From contig JAECYW010000033.1 of the NCBI GenBank assembly GCA_023014335.1, positions 248,001 through 312,000 of the forward strand: a stretch of 64,000 nt of DNA, given 5' to 3'. The stretch comes from Galerina marginata (lineage: Eukaryota > Basidiomycota > Agaricomycetes > Agaricales > Galerinaceae). Each line of letters opens with the position of its first letter. Position 1 is the stretch's first letter. Below the pieces are notes generated by a model. It did not search any database, had not been told where the DNA came from, and saw only the letters and a list, made by a program, of their open reading frames with translations. Position numbers and translations under genes: made by a program. Below are positions 46,113 through 56,932 of this stretch, piece after piece.

Positions 46113-46235
46113 ATAGCAATAGGTAATATTTGGAGCAAGCAGGTCTGCCAATGCCTGAAATCCCTTAAACCCTTTGAAACTCCTCATAGTCCTATGTATC
46201 TGCCATTTAATTGTTCTGAAGCTACATACATTTAT
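46113..46235 (+). repeat. Direct repeat flanking the transposon cluster (right copy)
   Basis: The block AATAGGTAATATTTGG ... GCCAATGCCTGAAATCCC ... TCCTATGTATCTGCCATTTA corresponds to 38075-38187. Together with GAAATAGC at 38752-38759 it forms one repeat unit split by the LTR element. Confidence 0.8.
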
Positions 46236-46320
46236 TTATATTCATCATAAGTGATTCATGACCAAATTGAATCCTGTCTTGTCAATTTTTCCAATGTTCA
46301 ATCTTGGTTCGATCCATTGC

Positions 46321-48101
46321 CTATTGACACATCCCAAATCCGCACTGATTATCATAAGAGCCTGAGACAATCCACTTTCCATCTGGTGAAAATGCAACTG
46401 ATTCCACTGAACTGGTATGGCCATTCAAAACTTTTAACTCTTTTCCAGTCAATGCATCCCAGATACACACAGATTTATCAAGTGAGCCAGAGGCAATCAG
46501 TTTTCCATCTGGTGAAAATGCAACTGATCTGACCCAATCTTTGTGGCCAATCAAGACCTTCAACACATTGCCTGTCAACACATCCCAGATCTGCACTGTT
46601 TCATCATGTGAGCCAGAGACAATTTGTTTGCCATCTGGTGAAAAGGCAACTGATGTGACCCAATCTGTATGGCCATTCAAGACTTTCAACATATTGCCTG
46701 TCAATACATCCCAAATAAGTGCAGATTTATCCAGTGAGCCTGAGACAATATTTTTGCCATTTGGTGAAAATGCAACAGATTCAACTGTATCTGTGTGGCC
46801 ATTCATAACTTTCAACTTCTCGCCTGTAGATGCATCCCACACACAGATTGATTTATCATATGATCCAGAAACAATCTGTTTGCCATCTGGTGAAAATTTG
46901 ACTGATGTAACCCAATCTGTGTGGCCAGCCAAGACATTTAATTCATCTCCTGTTGATGCATCCCAGATGTGCAGTGTGTTATCTTGTGAGCCAGAGACAA
47001 TTTGTTTGCCATCTGGTGAAAATGCGACTGATCTGACCCAACTTGTGTGGCCAATTAAAGTCTTCAATTCCCTGCCTGTCAATGCATCCCAGACATGCAC
47101 TAATTCAGTGCCTGAGCTAGAGACAATCTTTTTCCCATCTGGAGAAAAAGCAACAGCAAACACTTGATTATTTGTCTGGATGCTCATTAACAGTGTTCCC
47201 TTGACTTGGACAACATATTAGGGTCAGGCTTCAGAAGGTAACAAGATTTAAAGAATATTCTCACCATGGATCTGGGCAGGAAAAGTGGTAGCAGTTGCAG
47301 CATTCTCACTCAGGGTACCAGCTACTGCTTCTAAAAAATTATAAGGAGTCAGACTTGGGACAGCAAGGAAATTTAAATGATGTTCTCACCACAGTTCTGA
47401 GTAGTCGCAGCCTCCACGGTTGGGATACTGCCTGTTGCGTCTAGGGAGTCATAGGTGTCAGAATTCGCAGACAGCGAGGAGAGTTAAATGATGTTCTTAC
47501 CATGAATCTGAGTGGGAGAAGTGTTTGTGGCCACAGTCTCATCGTTTGGGGAATTGCACTGATCTATGAATATCAATCAGTCTGACAAGTAACATCGCAA
47601 TTCCATGGGTTACAGACCTTGAGCTGCAGGAGAACCGGCTGGCGGCGACAATCTGAATGGAGCTGGCGGTGTGCGAAGATCTGCGCATAAAAGTGAATCC
47701 ATGATCTACAAGGTGATGATTCGGGGCGTACCATCATGAGAACTAGCAGCAGTGCGATCTAACGTAAGGTTAGTCTCCGTCGGCTCAATACAAGTGAAAA
47801 GATACGTACTCAATGCTATCTCTTGACCTAGAATATCCATCGAGGAGCTAGCGGGGACTGGCGAAGACGATTGGTTTGCAGGAGGCGGATTTGGCGTTGG
47901 GGAGCTGGACGAGAATTCTAGTCCCGAACTCTCTCGATTTTCTTCCAATGACGCAGGGGGGTTAGTCGAGCTTGGGTTGCCAGAAGTGAAGAGGCCATTA
48001 ATTGTATCGCGGTCCTCTTTCCTGTCTTTGCTCTGTGGGCGTTCGTCGGGCATGTTGAGGGTCGAAGACAAGAAGCGTTGAATTGCTGTGCTGCTCGGCA
48101 T
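46321..48101 (-). CDS. WD40-repeat protein with near-identical blades
   Basis: This model has seven exons on the minus strand: 48101-47810, 47758-47732, 47680-47618, 47563-47501, 47440-47390, 47330-47265 and 47204-46321, total 1446 nt (481 aa). The N-terminal 190 residues are Ser/Pro-rich and begin MPSSTAIQRFLSSTLNMPDE; exons 2 to 6 are short, all flanked by phase-1 introns, and exons 4-6 look like variants of one unit. From about residue 197, six full WD40 repeats of about 42 residues follow (VxSVAFSPDGKxIVSGSxD, IWDxLTG, LKVLxGHT), and a seventh is cut by a 1-base deletion near 46357: SGSYDN then goes out of frame where an SVRIWD continuation lies in the next frame. No NACHT or other NTPase domain precedes the blades. 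High blade identity is typical of fungal recognition WD40 proteins (NWD/HIC type). A role in that is inference. Confidence 0.88.
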
Positions 48102-48104
48102 CAG

Positions 48105-48850
48105 CGCCCATGCGGTTGGTCACTGGCACGTCGCCCGTCAATCACAAATCACATACCCATGCGACTCCCTTGTACTCACACCTCACCAAGGAAATCGAAA
48201 AGTACCAAACGGCGTTCTTGAAGGCAAAAATAGCGATCGACACAGAGGCAGACGTTTCCATTGAGGTGGTGAACTTTATCTGTGGCGTCAACTTCGACGA
48301 CGGCTTTTCCATTGGCCGCGACGCTTTATCCTGGGGGAGTCACGGCGTGTGTTGGGAGGAGGGAAAGCACGGAGGGAGGGAAGAAGCGGAGCACCATCGA
48401 CCATGCCTGGAAGCGCAGGTGGCGGCTCTCTGTCGCACACCGGCGTCAAGTTATGCTTGTTATCCCAACATCGGCCTTATCAACACGGCCGCCAATCGTT
48501 CCACCGCCTACCCGCTCACAACGACGAGCACGTCGAGGTCGAGGGCTCGTAGTCGTACACGGCGGCAGGCCGTTATAATCGCCGTCACCGCTTCCCAATC
48601 CTTCCTACCTACTTCTCGTGGCCCGTAACTGGCACCTCCGCCTCCATACTGCACGTAGCAGTCAAGATATTCCCTCCTGCAGAGCCCTCATAACCCGCTC
48701 TTTGCCCTCCACATGTACCTGGCGCTATTTCCCCTTACCTAGGGTTGCATACCACCTATCCCGTCCCCGACTCGGGCGTTATCCCTTCACATCGGTCGGT
48801 TATCACCCTGGTGGAGACTATCTTGCGGACCCTCACGACGTGTAGGCGAG
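48105..48850 (+). pseudogene. Unknown gene X, copy 2 (duplicate of 12390-13190)
   Basis: The longest frame (48083-48628) includes EKYQTAFLKAKIAIDTEADV and VNFICGVNFDDGFSIGRD, then becomes low-complexity. The inverted copy at 12.4-13.2 kb shares the nucleotide blocks but not a common open frame, so neither is clearly a working gene. It is divergent from the WD40 gene with a very short shared promoter region. I do not recognise the family. Confidence 0.5.
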
Positions 48851-48989
48851 GTTGTCCTCGGCTTGGAGTGAGATGATGAGAGGGCAGTACACAACCTGCC
48901 CGCACTGCTGAAAACGTCGAGCATACTCCCGTGAGTACTGAGCTTCTTTCTCCATTTTCTTTCAACTCGAACTCATGCTTGCCTTCTCA

Positions 48990-49540
48990 AATGTACACTC
49001 AGACGGATTCGCAGACATGAATTCGACATACGAGCCACACAATCCACCCAGCCCGCAGGAGATTCACTTACTTCGTTCGGTGCTTTCAACTTTTCTTTGC
49101 CGTTTAGCCTAAACTGTGGCTCAGAGACTAAGCAACTCCTTGTTGACGGCTCCAAGGATCTCTGACCGCACTGTATTCCCACATTCATTCGCGTTGACCG
49201 AATGCCGCGACACCTCAAAAATCAGCCTGGATCATGAAGAAGAAGCCCGAACGCACCAGCTTATTCACGCTCTCAGGTTGTAGTGCCGGATGTGCGTGTA
49301 GCTGATGACTTGGCTGGAGAAACACGGCGTTACATGCTACCCCTCCTGGGTCTCGAGGATAAGCGAGAAGAAGCGTTCAGTGTTGAACGCAGGCACATCG
49401 TCTCAGTACAATCATTGGATCAGAGGCTTGCTTTTCGATTCCATGATGGCTATCATGCTGGCAATGGCGCTGCGAGAGACGAAGGCGATCTGGGAGGAAG
49501 TGTTGATCCGGATTTCACATCCTCTTTTTCTAATTCACCT
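48990..49540 (-). pseudogene. AP-1 mu adaptin pseudogene (inverted partner of 11660-12160)
   Basis: Read on the minus strand, the start region (near 49460) has ATT instead of ATG before ASMIAI, and a stop follows within 20 codons. The GINYMHIRHYN-like region lies at 49280-49340. The sequence then jumps straight to the ESVNKLV end of exon 2 (near 49275), crosses the intron, and ends in the region of the SGMPEL exon and next donor (49060-49190). Exon 2 is deleted at the same join as in the 11.7 kb copy. A hairpin block lies directly upstream at 49.79-50.26 kb. Confidence 0.85.
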
Positions 49541-49779
49541 CGATGTATGTCATTTTTCCTTCGACTTGGATCTGTGGCTGAACCCTCATCTTATTGCAGC
49601 CTTCAATAGCAATTGGGATGAGCGTTCAGCCTTTTTCCAGCTATGAAACATGCAATCGCCGTCTGAAAGGTACGCTCGTACGGAGGTTGTCATTTTATAC
49701 CGCTTTCTCACCTCCTGCAATTCCCAAAACCAACAGCTCGCTAGAATAAAGCGTCCACAAACACGCACCCGGGCAGGCT

Positions 49780-50260
49780 GGATCCTTTTTTCTTTCCCTC
49801 GAGCTCGCCCCTTTCGTCTCTGTCTCCTCTCCATCCGCCTTCGTTTTTCTAGAAATGGACACGCTGTTCCACTGCCTTGGATCTGATTTTCCTGGCGTGC
49901 AAGGCCATAGAATGCCTCAGCTTTGACCCATGAAAATCTGTTCTTTCCATTGCATCAGACAGTGTCAGCTGTAGAAAAGACGAGCATCGCGCCAATTTCC
50001 TGTCCCGCGTCTCTAGGAATGATACATGCATTCGCAGAGGGCAGTCAAACATGGGGTGTGATTATCACAGTCTGCGACCTTCTCGTGTCTTCCGCAGGGA
50101 CTCTGTTCTGCGTTCTGCTCGTGCTCCTATGCGAACTTTTGCGGCATTCAATCCCTACTGGGCGGGGCAGCAACCTTAAAATGGCTGCCTTAGGCTTGTG
50201 TTCGAGACCAGTCCGTTCTCTTCATTCAACTCTCCCTGGACGAACGAGCTGATTTAACCT
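49780..50260 (+). repeat. Single hairpin-repeat unit upstream of the mu pseudogene
   Basis: One core has its 5' arm at 49858 (GGACACGCTGTTCC), the TTTTCCTGGCG hairpin part, GGCTTTGACCC-like and GAAAATCTG, and a diverged 3' arm near 49955 (CAGACAGTGTCAGC). The TTTCCCTCGAGCTCGCCCC spacer precedes it. The GGGCAGCAACCTTAAAATGG ending module follows at 50160. This is the only core at this site, matching the single core at 11.2 kb. Confidence 0.8.
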
Positions 50261-51480
50261 TACCTAGGTCTGAGGTTTCCTTATCCTCTCTCGGGTCCCG
50301 AAACGGATGATCAGCACCATTGGTTCCTGGTCCCGTCTAGTCTCGCGCCTTTGGGACTACGGATGCAAGCGTAAACCATCGACATGACTATGATTATGAC
50401 TGACGCGTTTGCAGCCTTGTCGCGCTTTTTATACGACGACTTCGTTTTGTAACGCGCCAACAGCTTACCTGCCGCTGTTTATATATATGCTTATGACTTC
50501 ACACCTTTTCCACCCAGATTACGCCCAGGGACAGTGCTCTATGGCAGAGCTACCATCAACACGTCAGTACAGCATGCCTCTACTCGAGTATCTTGCCTTT
50601 CCTTCTTCCTTAACTCGTGTCGGGTTCTACATCTTTCACTGTTTTTGACAAACGTTCCAGTTTCTTCCTTCAACAACCGAGCTGAACTCACGCACTGCCC
50701 AGATCTTCCATTTTCCCACCGCGAGCATCTGCAATAAGAGGCTCTCCCCTACTTACGCCCCCATTCCCTTACTTTTATACTCCACTATTACCAGATGTAC
50801 GCCTCTAGATTTCTCCAAAAAATCCATCCCTGAACAGCTTTAATCGCCCTTCGTTTGGCTCTATCTCATTGAGAACATGTCCTAGTCACCGCTGCCCGCT
50901 GTTCCGATCTAGCTTTCGCAGTCATCTCGTCTCGTGTCGGAGGTTGGGGACTGCACACACAAACCTAAAAAGGTTGTAAGGCTTTCGCGACCTGCTCTCA
51001 GTCTAAAGTAGAGTTAAATTATACACTCGCTCATGCCAATTGACTCGAAAGTTCTTCCTGGTGACTATCTAGAGTATATGCGACGCGTGTTGCGAGATCC
51101 ATTGCCACGGTTCTTCCATGTATGGTGTCCACCTGCGTCCTCTTTCTGTTTTTTTCTGCTTATGACTGGACAGGCGGTCCTTCTTGGTCGTGCGCAGGCG
51201 ACGGAGACCTTGTCAACTTCAAATGTGCCACGAGCGATTCAAAAGAGTGTCTGCATAAGTACGAACTGTCCCCACTCCATTTACGTCTTTCTGCGCACAT
51301 ATTATTAACCCCCAAGCGACTCGGGATATTCATAGAAGGAGGTGTGGCAGTTGGATTGCCCATATGTGAATTGTTTCTACGGGCATGCCTCTTCGTCTTC
51401 GGGTTGATCTGTAGCTCGCAAATGGAGACAGAGAAGCAGAGAATGCTTCTTGAGATTCGTAATGAATAGCCAAAAATCTG
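50261..51480. other. Gene-free stretch
   Basis: Frames of 70-115 codons occur (51033-51469), but none gives a recognised domain or consistent splicing. A weak array-like segment (GCATGCCTCTACTCGAG, TTTTTGAC) suggests further degraded repeat. Nothing else is supported. Confidence 0.4.
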
Positions 51481-52060
51481 AAGGACGACCGGGTCTTTTG
51501 GCTTAAAGTTCGCACTGTCGTCGCCATCAATTGGCGTCGTCTTTCGGAGAAAAAGGGAGGAGTTGGGAAGGTCCAGTACAAAGGTTGAGCGTCGACGGAG
51601 GGCGGGCGGAAATAGCGGGTCCAAATCCGCTAAACGTCGTAGACGTAAATTCGGATGCCAGCAAGGAGCCAGTCGTATGGAACTATACAAAGCCAACGTA
51701 GGTTTGTTTCGCACTCTTCGAGCGAATGAAGAACAAACAAACTTACCAGTTGCCTGCTTCAAGCCCAAATATAAGTAGACACCCTCGATGAATCACCAGG
51801 TCAACCGTATGCATAAATGTAACGCAGAAGTTCGCTGAATCCAGGAAGGCTAGTGAAGCAAGCTATACAGAAAGAGAACGTCAGTATAGCGCTTTAGTAA
51901 GAATAGAAATGAAACATATATCTTACCTGCTGCCTGAGCGTTTCCTTGAAGTTAAAGAAATGTAACGGACCGTGAAGAGTTTTAAAACCTTCAAGGCGTC
52001 GAGCATTCTAAATAAGGGAGTGACCATGATCCAGGAATCAGTGTCCATTATGACTGAGGA
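51481..52060 (-). repeat. Family A repeat copy A6 (minus strand)
   Basis: On the minus strand the order is a start block (CATAATGGACACTGATTCC at about 52050), GTTACATTTC, CTCAGGCAGCAGGTAAG donor (51925), and the 3' block GGATTTGGACCCGCTATTTC near 51625. Intermediate exons are shortened compared with A4. The copy is decayed. Confidence 0.6.
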
Positions 52061-52159
52061 TGAGTTCCTGGGAGGGCGGTTGAAGGCGACTCGGAGACGA
52101 GTACACCGTACGCCGGAATTGACGAAGAACATCGAGCTAAGCTTTGGCCTAGTTGGCTA

Positions 52160-53900
52160 CACGCGGCAGCAGGGGAAAGGTGGCTGATACCTAAGAGGAA
52201 TAATATCTAGCCGGAAAAGAGCGAGTACTGTCAAACTACGCGTCTCGGGGGCGGGAACACCGGACAAGCCGAACCGTCGTCGAACATCAAGCAAGCGTTT
52301 GCGGTAAATTGCTACACGTAGTGGTAGTGGCAAGGTGGACGATTCCTGAAATGATATTAAGATCGGAAAAGCGGGCCAATTAGAGGGCAGGCTATTTTGG
52401 TTGGTGAGGCGGGCGAGAGTGTTGATGTGTTGTATAGGTTGGAGCTTATAGGTAGGAGCTCCAGTTCGAGTCATAGGCCGAACGACCACCGGCAAGGAAG
52501 GTGGAGCAGGAGACCTGAGTTTAGCCTATGTCTTGAAAGTTCCTTCGAGTTCGTGAGTTGAGCTCGCACTGTTGGTATCGGCATTGTCATTCGGAGGAGT
52601 GACGAGATGGGATGAAGTCCGCAAAAAAGGTTGAACCTCGACGGAGCGCGGGCGGAAATGATGGCTCCAAATGCATAGATTGTTATGGACGTAAATTCCT
52701 TTGCCAGCGAAGAGCCAGTATCTGCGTCGCTGCTGGCATGTACACGTATGCGTGCTAGACTTGACATAGTTGACTGACGTTGGGTTGTCAGACAGGACAA
52801 GCCAGCTCGAGAGGGAGGTAAAACACACGGAGCAGAACATTCCACACTTTCCTACCAACCCGTCGCTCCGGCGTGCACCTGAGTAACGCAAGACACCGGC
52901 ATGGTACGTTTGAGTACTAAACTAGTCCATTCGCCCATGGCTGCATTCTTCGATGCCTTTCACAATTGTCTCCCGGGCAACGGAAATCCGGAAGGAGAAG
53001 GGGGATGCGATGTTGACTTGAGGTGCCACCGCGAACATGTAGGCAACTTCAGGCCAACAGGAACGCGTTCCAATATCCCCGGTGATAGACAATTTGTTGA
53101 TGTGAATCTGAGGTGTATGAATCTAGCTGAATTGCGATGATGTACCGATACCATTCGCATTCTGCAGGAGAGGAGTCGCTGGCACACAAACGTAGCGTTC
53201 ATCGGCTGACCGGCCAGGTTGAAGTTTGAAACTTGGACAAACAGCGGCCGAAGGAGAGCACATCGTAAGGAAAGGGTGGGCAGCAGTGGCATGGGGCTAA
53301 AGAAATGAAGTGTAAGTTCGTTTCGTACTTTAGGAGACAAAAGAAGAACAAGTTAACTCACACAATTGCCTGCTCCAAGGCCGAGTGTTTTGAGACTCCT
53401 GGTGAATTACTAGGTCGAGCCTTGTGAATACAGTAACTGTGATGCGGAAGCCGGTGGACCCATGAAGTCAACGGGTGCAAGCTATGGGGGAAGAATACGT
53501 CAATTGATACTTTAGTACTAATAGTAGGAAATACGGATGATTCTTACCTGTTGCTTGAGTCTGAAGCGCGCCTCGGTGGAGGAAGAAAGGTAACACGATG
53601 GGTTGCCCGCCACGTCAGAGAACGGATTGTGTGGAGTTTTGAACCTCACAAGGCGTCAAACAAACCAAATAAGAGAGTCATGAGAATCAAGGAATTGGCG
53701 TCCGTTGACAGAAGTTACTGAGGTCGAGTTGCCCGGAAGGCCGGTGAAAGGAGGAAGGAAAGCAGGAAGGACGTGGACGAAGATCTGCCGCCGAAGCGCC
53801 ACTCTAAATTGATGCCTCCCTATTTGCTGGATCAATGATGGGTCTGATCGTTCAAGGTTGCCGAGATCCGGCTTCTCTGATACCACAACCAATCCAACTC
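52160..53900 (-). repeat. Family A repeat copy A7 (minus strand)
   Basis: Reading down from 53900, the GCCGGATCTCGGCAACCTTG 5' block, ACGGACGCCAATTCCTTGAT (53700), TCTGACGTGGCGGGCAACCC (53625) and the CAACAGGTAAGAATC donor (53545) appear. They are followed by long 3' blocks including the TGACAACCCAACGTCAGTC region (52790) and GGTTCAACCTTTTTTGC (52630). Order and spacing match A4. A short open piece at the CTGACGTGG exon matches A5 (SDVAGNPSCYLSSSTEARF). Confidence 0.65.
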
Positions 53901-54531
53901 TTACCCGGGCCCCTCATTATGAAGCTGCGAGACGAGAAAGGGTCACCTCACTATTCGAGGAATTTTGTGAACACCGTTTCCGTAAGATTGTTCAAATTTA
54001 CTGAAAGGTGCGGCTCGAAACGCAATGACTCAGGAAGCCATGTTTCGTGCGGTAAAGACGATGTGGGTAACGACGGAGCAAAGGACGAAGGGTTGGCGAT
54101 GTCTGCGCTGCTCCTCAGGAACCCAAGTGGGATACGCTTGAAAACATCTTGGGTTGTCAGTTGGTTCGGACAATGATCGGATTGGGAAGAGCGGTTGAGA
54201 CAGATATGCTGGTCCGAAAGTGATGAATGAAGTGTTGATTGAAATAACGACCTACTTGATTCTTAAGCCGACGGAACTACATATAGACAACTCGTGAAAT
54301 TTGAACTGGGAGATTTGAGCGCGCACGGTGAAGAATTATGAAACCTCGTTACACACCGAACAGCGCCTATTAGTATTAAGTTCATTTGAGGCACATAACT
54401 TATACAAGAGTGCACGGTGCGTTTCCTGCATTGTAAAGTCGAGGTCTAACTCAATCGAGCTCGACTTATTTAAAGAAGTGTGTTTTATCTCGGTGAAGGG
54501 GTAATCAAAGTTAGAGTAACGACAATCAAAG
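53901..54531. other. Gene-free stretch downstream of GH53
   Basis: A 113-aa plus-strand frame at 53835-54176 begins inside family A sequence and shows no domain. The rest is the 3' flank of the galactanase gene. Confidence 0.4.
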
Positions 54532-55866
54532 TTACATTGATGCAGAAAACATAGAGATACTGCTTCGACTGTTTCCAGAGCTATCAACCAGCAGGTTGTC
54601 CTATACATTTATCAGCTAAATTAAACCAAGGAACGAGATCTCAGACTTACTGCACATCCCGACCCCAAATTAGCATTTCCAACCCAACCTGGCTCCCAGT
54701 AAACGATGCCCAATCCATGGCCTCCAGATAAGCCTGCCAGAACATTCTTGATATCTCCAACCCAGGTAGACTGACCAGCCGCTGAAACTGGGACAGAGGA
54801 CTCGCTGAGTGTCACTCCGGAACACGTAACCGGCCAATTGGTTTCAACAACCATCACGTCCTTTGGACCAAGGTTGAGTCAAACTAGCGTCCCAAATATT
54901 GAAGTGGCTGGGCGTACCTTTCCGTATTTGCTTATTATGTTCTGCAAGCTGGACTTGAGGTTGCTTAGACTCGCCCCAGTTCCATAGAAGGGGTAGAAGG
55001 AGAAGCCCATGATATCCACGTCGGCCGGAGATAGTTGACCTTGGATGAAAACTTGCGAATAAAAGGAGCTGACAGCATTAGAGTCCCATCCATTGGCAAG
55101 ATGGATCATGACTTTAGTGGTGGATGAAGCTGCACGAACACCACTAGCCGCCGAGTGAAGAAGTTGAGATAGCGGGCTGTAACCGTTCACGGAGATTTCA
55201 GCGGTCGGCCACAGAATACCATTATTAATTTCATTCCCTATCTATTGACAAGAATGGGGCTTAGTCGAGGATAGGCGATCGAAATGGATGCGCAAAACAC
55301 ACCTCGATGATGTTGATAGGAGTCCCTTGGGCCGCAAATGATTTGACGAGATTCGTGGTATAACTAAATGAGATGAACAATTAACGTCATAAGTGCAGTG
55401 GAGGGCGGTTTTGATCTCACGTATAAATTTGTGTGTTTAAACTTGCGAGATCCTTGGGCCAGGCGCTAGGAATAGCCTGTTTTCCCGGATCGGCCCCTAA
55501 ACCGCAGAAGAATCAGAAAGGACCCGACTAGCAAATCGAAATGGACTTACAGGTGTCACTATAATGGAGATCTACGTACACTCCCATTCCAGCAGCGACG
55601 ACGCGCTTCGCAAGCGCCAATCCATAATTCAAGCTGTAATCAGCGTCATTTGTGCTGGTCCAGACCCTGATACGCGCGAGGTTGGCTCCATGGTTGTGAA
55701 GAATGGTCTCAAACTTGGCATTGGACGCCGAGCTCGAATCCTTGTAAACAAGTCCGGCCTTCTCAACGTTGACCAAAGAGCTGAAATCAGCACCATGATA
55801 CTGAAGCGCCTGGATTAAAGGTGTGTAAGAGAGCAAGGAGACGATGAAGGGGGCGATGAATCGCAT
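54532..55866 (-). CDS. Arabinogalactan endo-beta-1,4-galactanase (GH53), secreted
   Basis: The enzyme cleaves beta-1,4-galactan side chains of pectin outside the cell. The model is 351 aa in six exons: 55866-55551, 55496-55421, 55363-55303, 55241-54918, 54860-54651 and 54600-54532. A signal peptide begins MRFIAPFIVSLLS and ends near LIQA before LQYHGADFSS. GH53 landmarks are LARIRVWT, VYVDLHYSDTWADPGKQ (joined across an intron), the acid/base Glu in IEIGNE (E155), DIMGFSFYPFYG, and the nucleophile Glu in VVETNWP (E265). The end is GLGIVYWEPGWV, then GSGCADNLLVD. Length and all key residues fit the family, so it should be active. An upstream in-frame ATG at 55893 adds nine residues; I prefer 55866 because it gives a clean signal peptide. 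Its presence suggests growth on plant cell-wall material. Confidence 0.93.
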
Positions 55867-55893
55867 GCTGAGTTGAGAAACACAGTTCTCCAC

Positions 55894-56932
55894 GCATCTG
55901 CCTTATATCCAATGCCCAGGTCGACGGAAGCATAAGCAGCAGGGGATGAATTGAAATTGGAGAAGGAGCAGAGCCGGGCGGCATGTGACGACGGGAGAAG
56001 GTAGAATTTGCCGTCCAGCGCATGCGTTCATGCATATTTCATGGACATAGTAATAGTACTCATTCCCCTTGGAGTATTTGCTGTCATAGGTCCTGCAACG
56101 AAATGGCCTGCTCGTACCGAAAATATCGATAATGAGTGGAAAGATGATAGGAGCAGCCTAAGTCGGCTTGTAGAAGATCTTGCTGGATGATAGGGAAATT
56201 TTGAGCCGGGTTCCTTTTCATTAGCAGCCATGGGTCTTCGAAAAATGAGAAGGGGAGTGACCACAGGAAGGAGGATAATTCATTACCATGACGTGATGCC
56301 GGAGTTTTGCAATCACAGGAAGGTGGACCGTGTCGATCCAAGAACGACATCCTATGACCTATCACAACTCGCAAATAATAGATTCAACTGAGTTCCGCTC
56401 TTCCAAGACTAGGCCGTTCATACCTCATACCTCCGTCCTACTGGTGTTCGTGTACAACCGCAAATATATCGCTTCGCCTTGGGTAGGACACGAGGGTCAT
56501 AACACCACGAATTAATCCGAAAATAAAATAATTCAAGTCGAGGCTGTTGAGGTGCGCCATAAGAAATCCTATGGGAACAATTAGATATTGCTCTCACCGA
56601 GGCGGCGGATATGTGACAATTTGTATAAAAGAAAAGCCCGAATCTCCACGAACATGGTGGCATATTGCTGCCTTCTCCTGTTTTGCGAGCTGTGTGAATA
56701 GCTGCTATTTCCAGTCGATTATTGTCGGAGACATTGGGGAGGTTAATAAGATACCTAGTTTGCGTTACGTTCTGTCTGACCATAACGTTCACAGAGCATC
56801 AAATGAATCAAACACAGCGACCCAAGTCCCCGACGATACCGCAGAATCATACACATAGCCGACGAAAGTTTGGAATAAGGTCACTCCTTCACGAAATGTG
56901 GACAACATCATGATATGTGATGATGCAGCCAT
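55894..56932. other. Intergenic stretch between GH53 and F-box genes
   Basis: No coding region is supported. It holds the GH53 promoter (right of 55893) and the 3' flank of the F-box gene. Overlapping frames of 60-124 codons in several phases show no domain. Confidence 0.4.

Noticed and set aside
46541..47167. 208-aa plus-strand ORF opposite the WD40 gene.
   Set aside because: It is the antisense of the WD40 blades, open only because the blades are nearly identical repeats.
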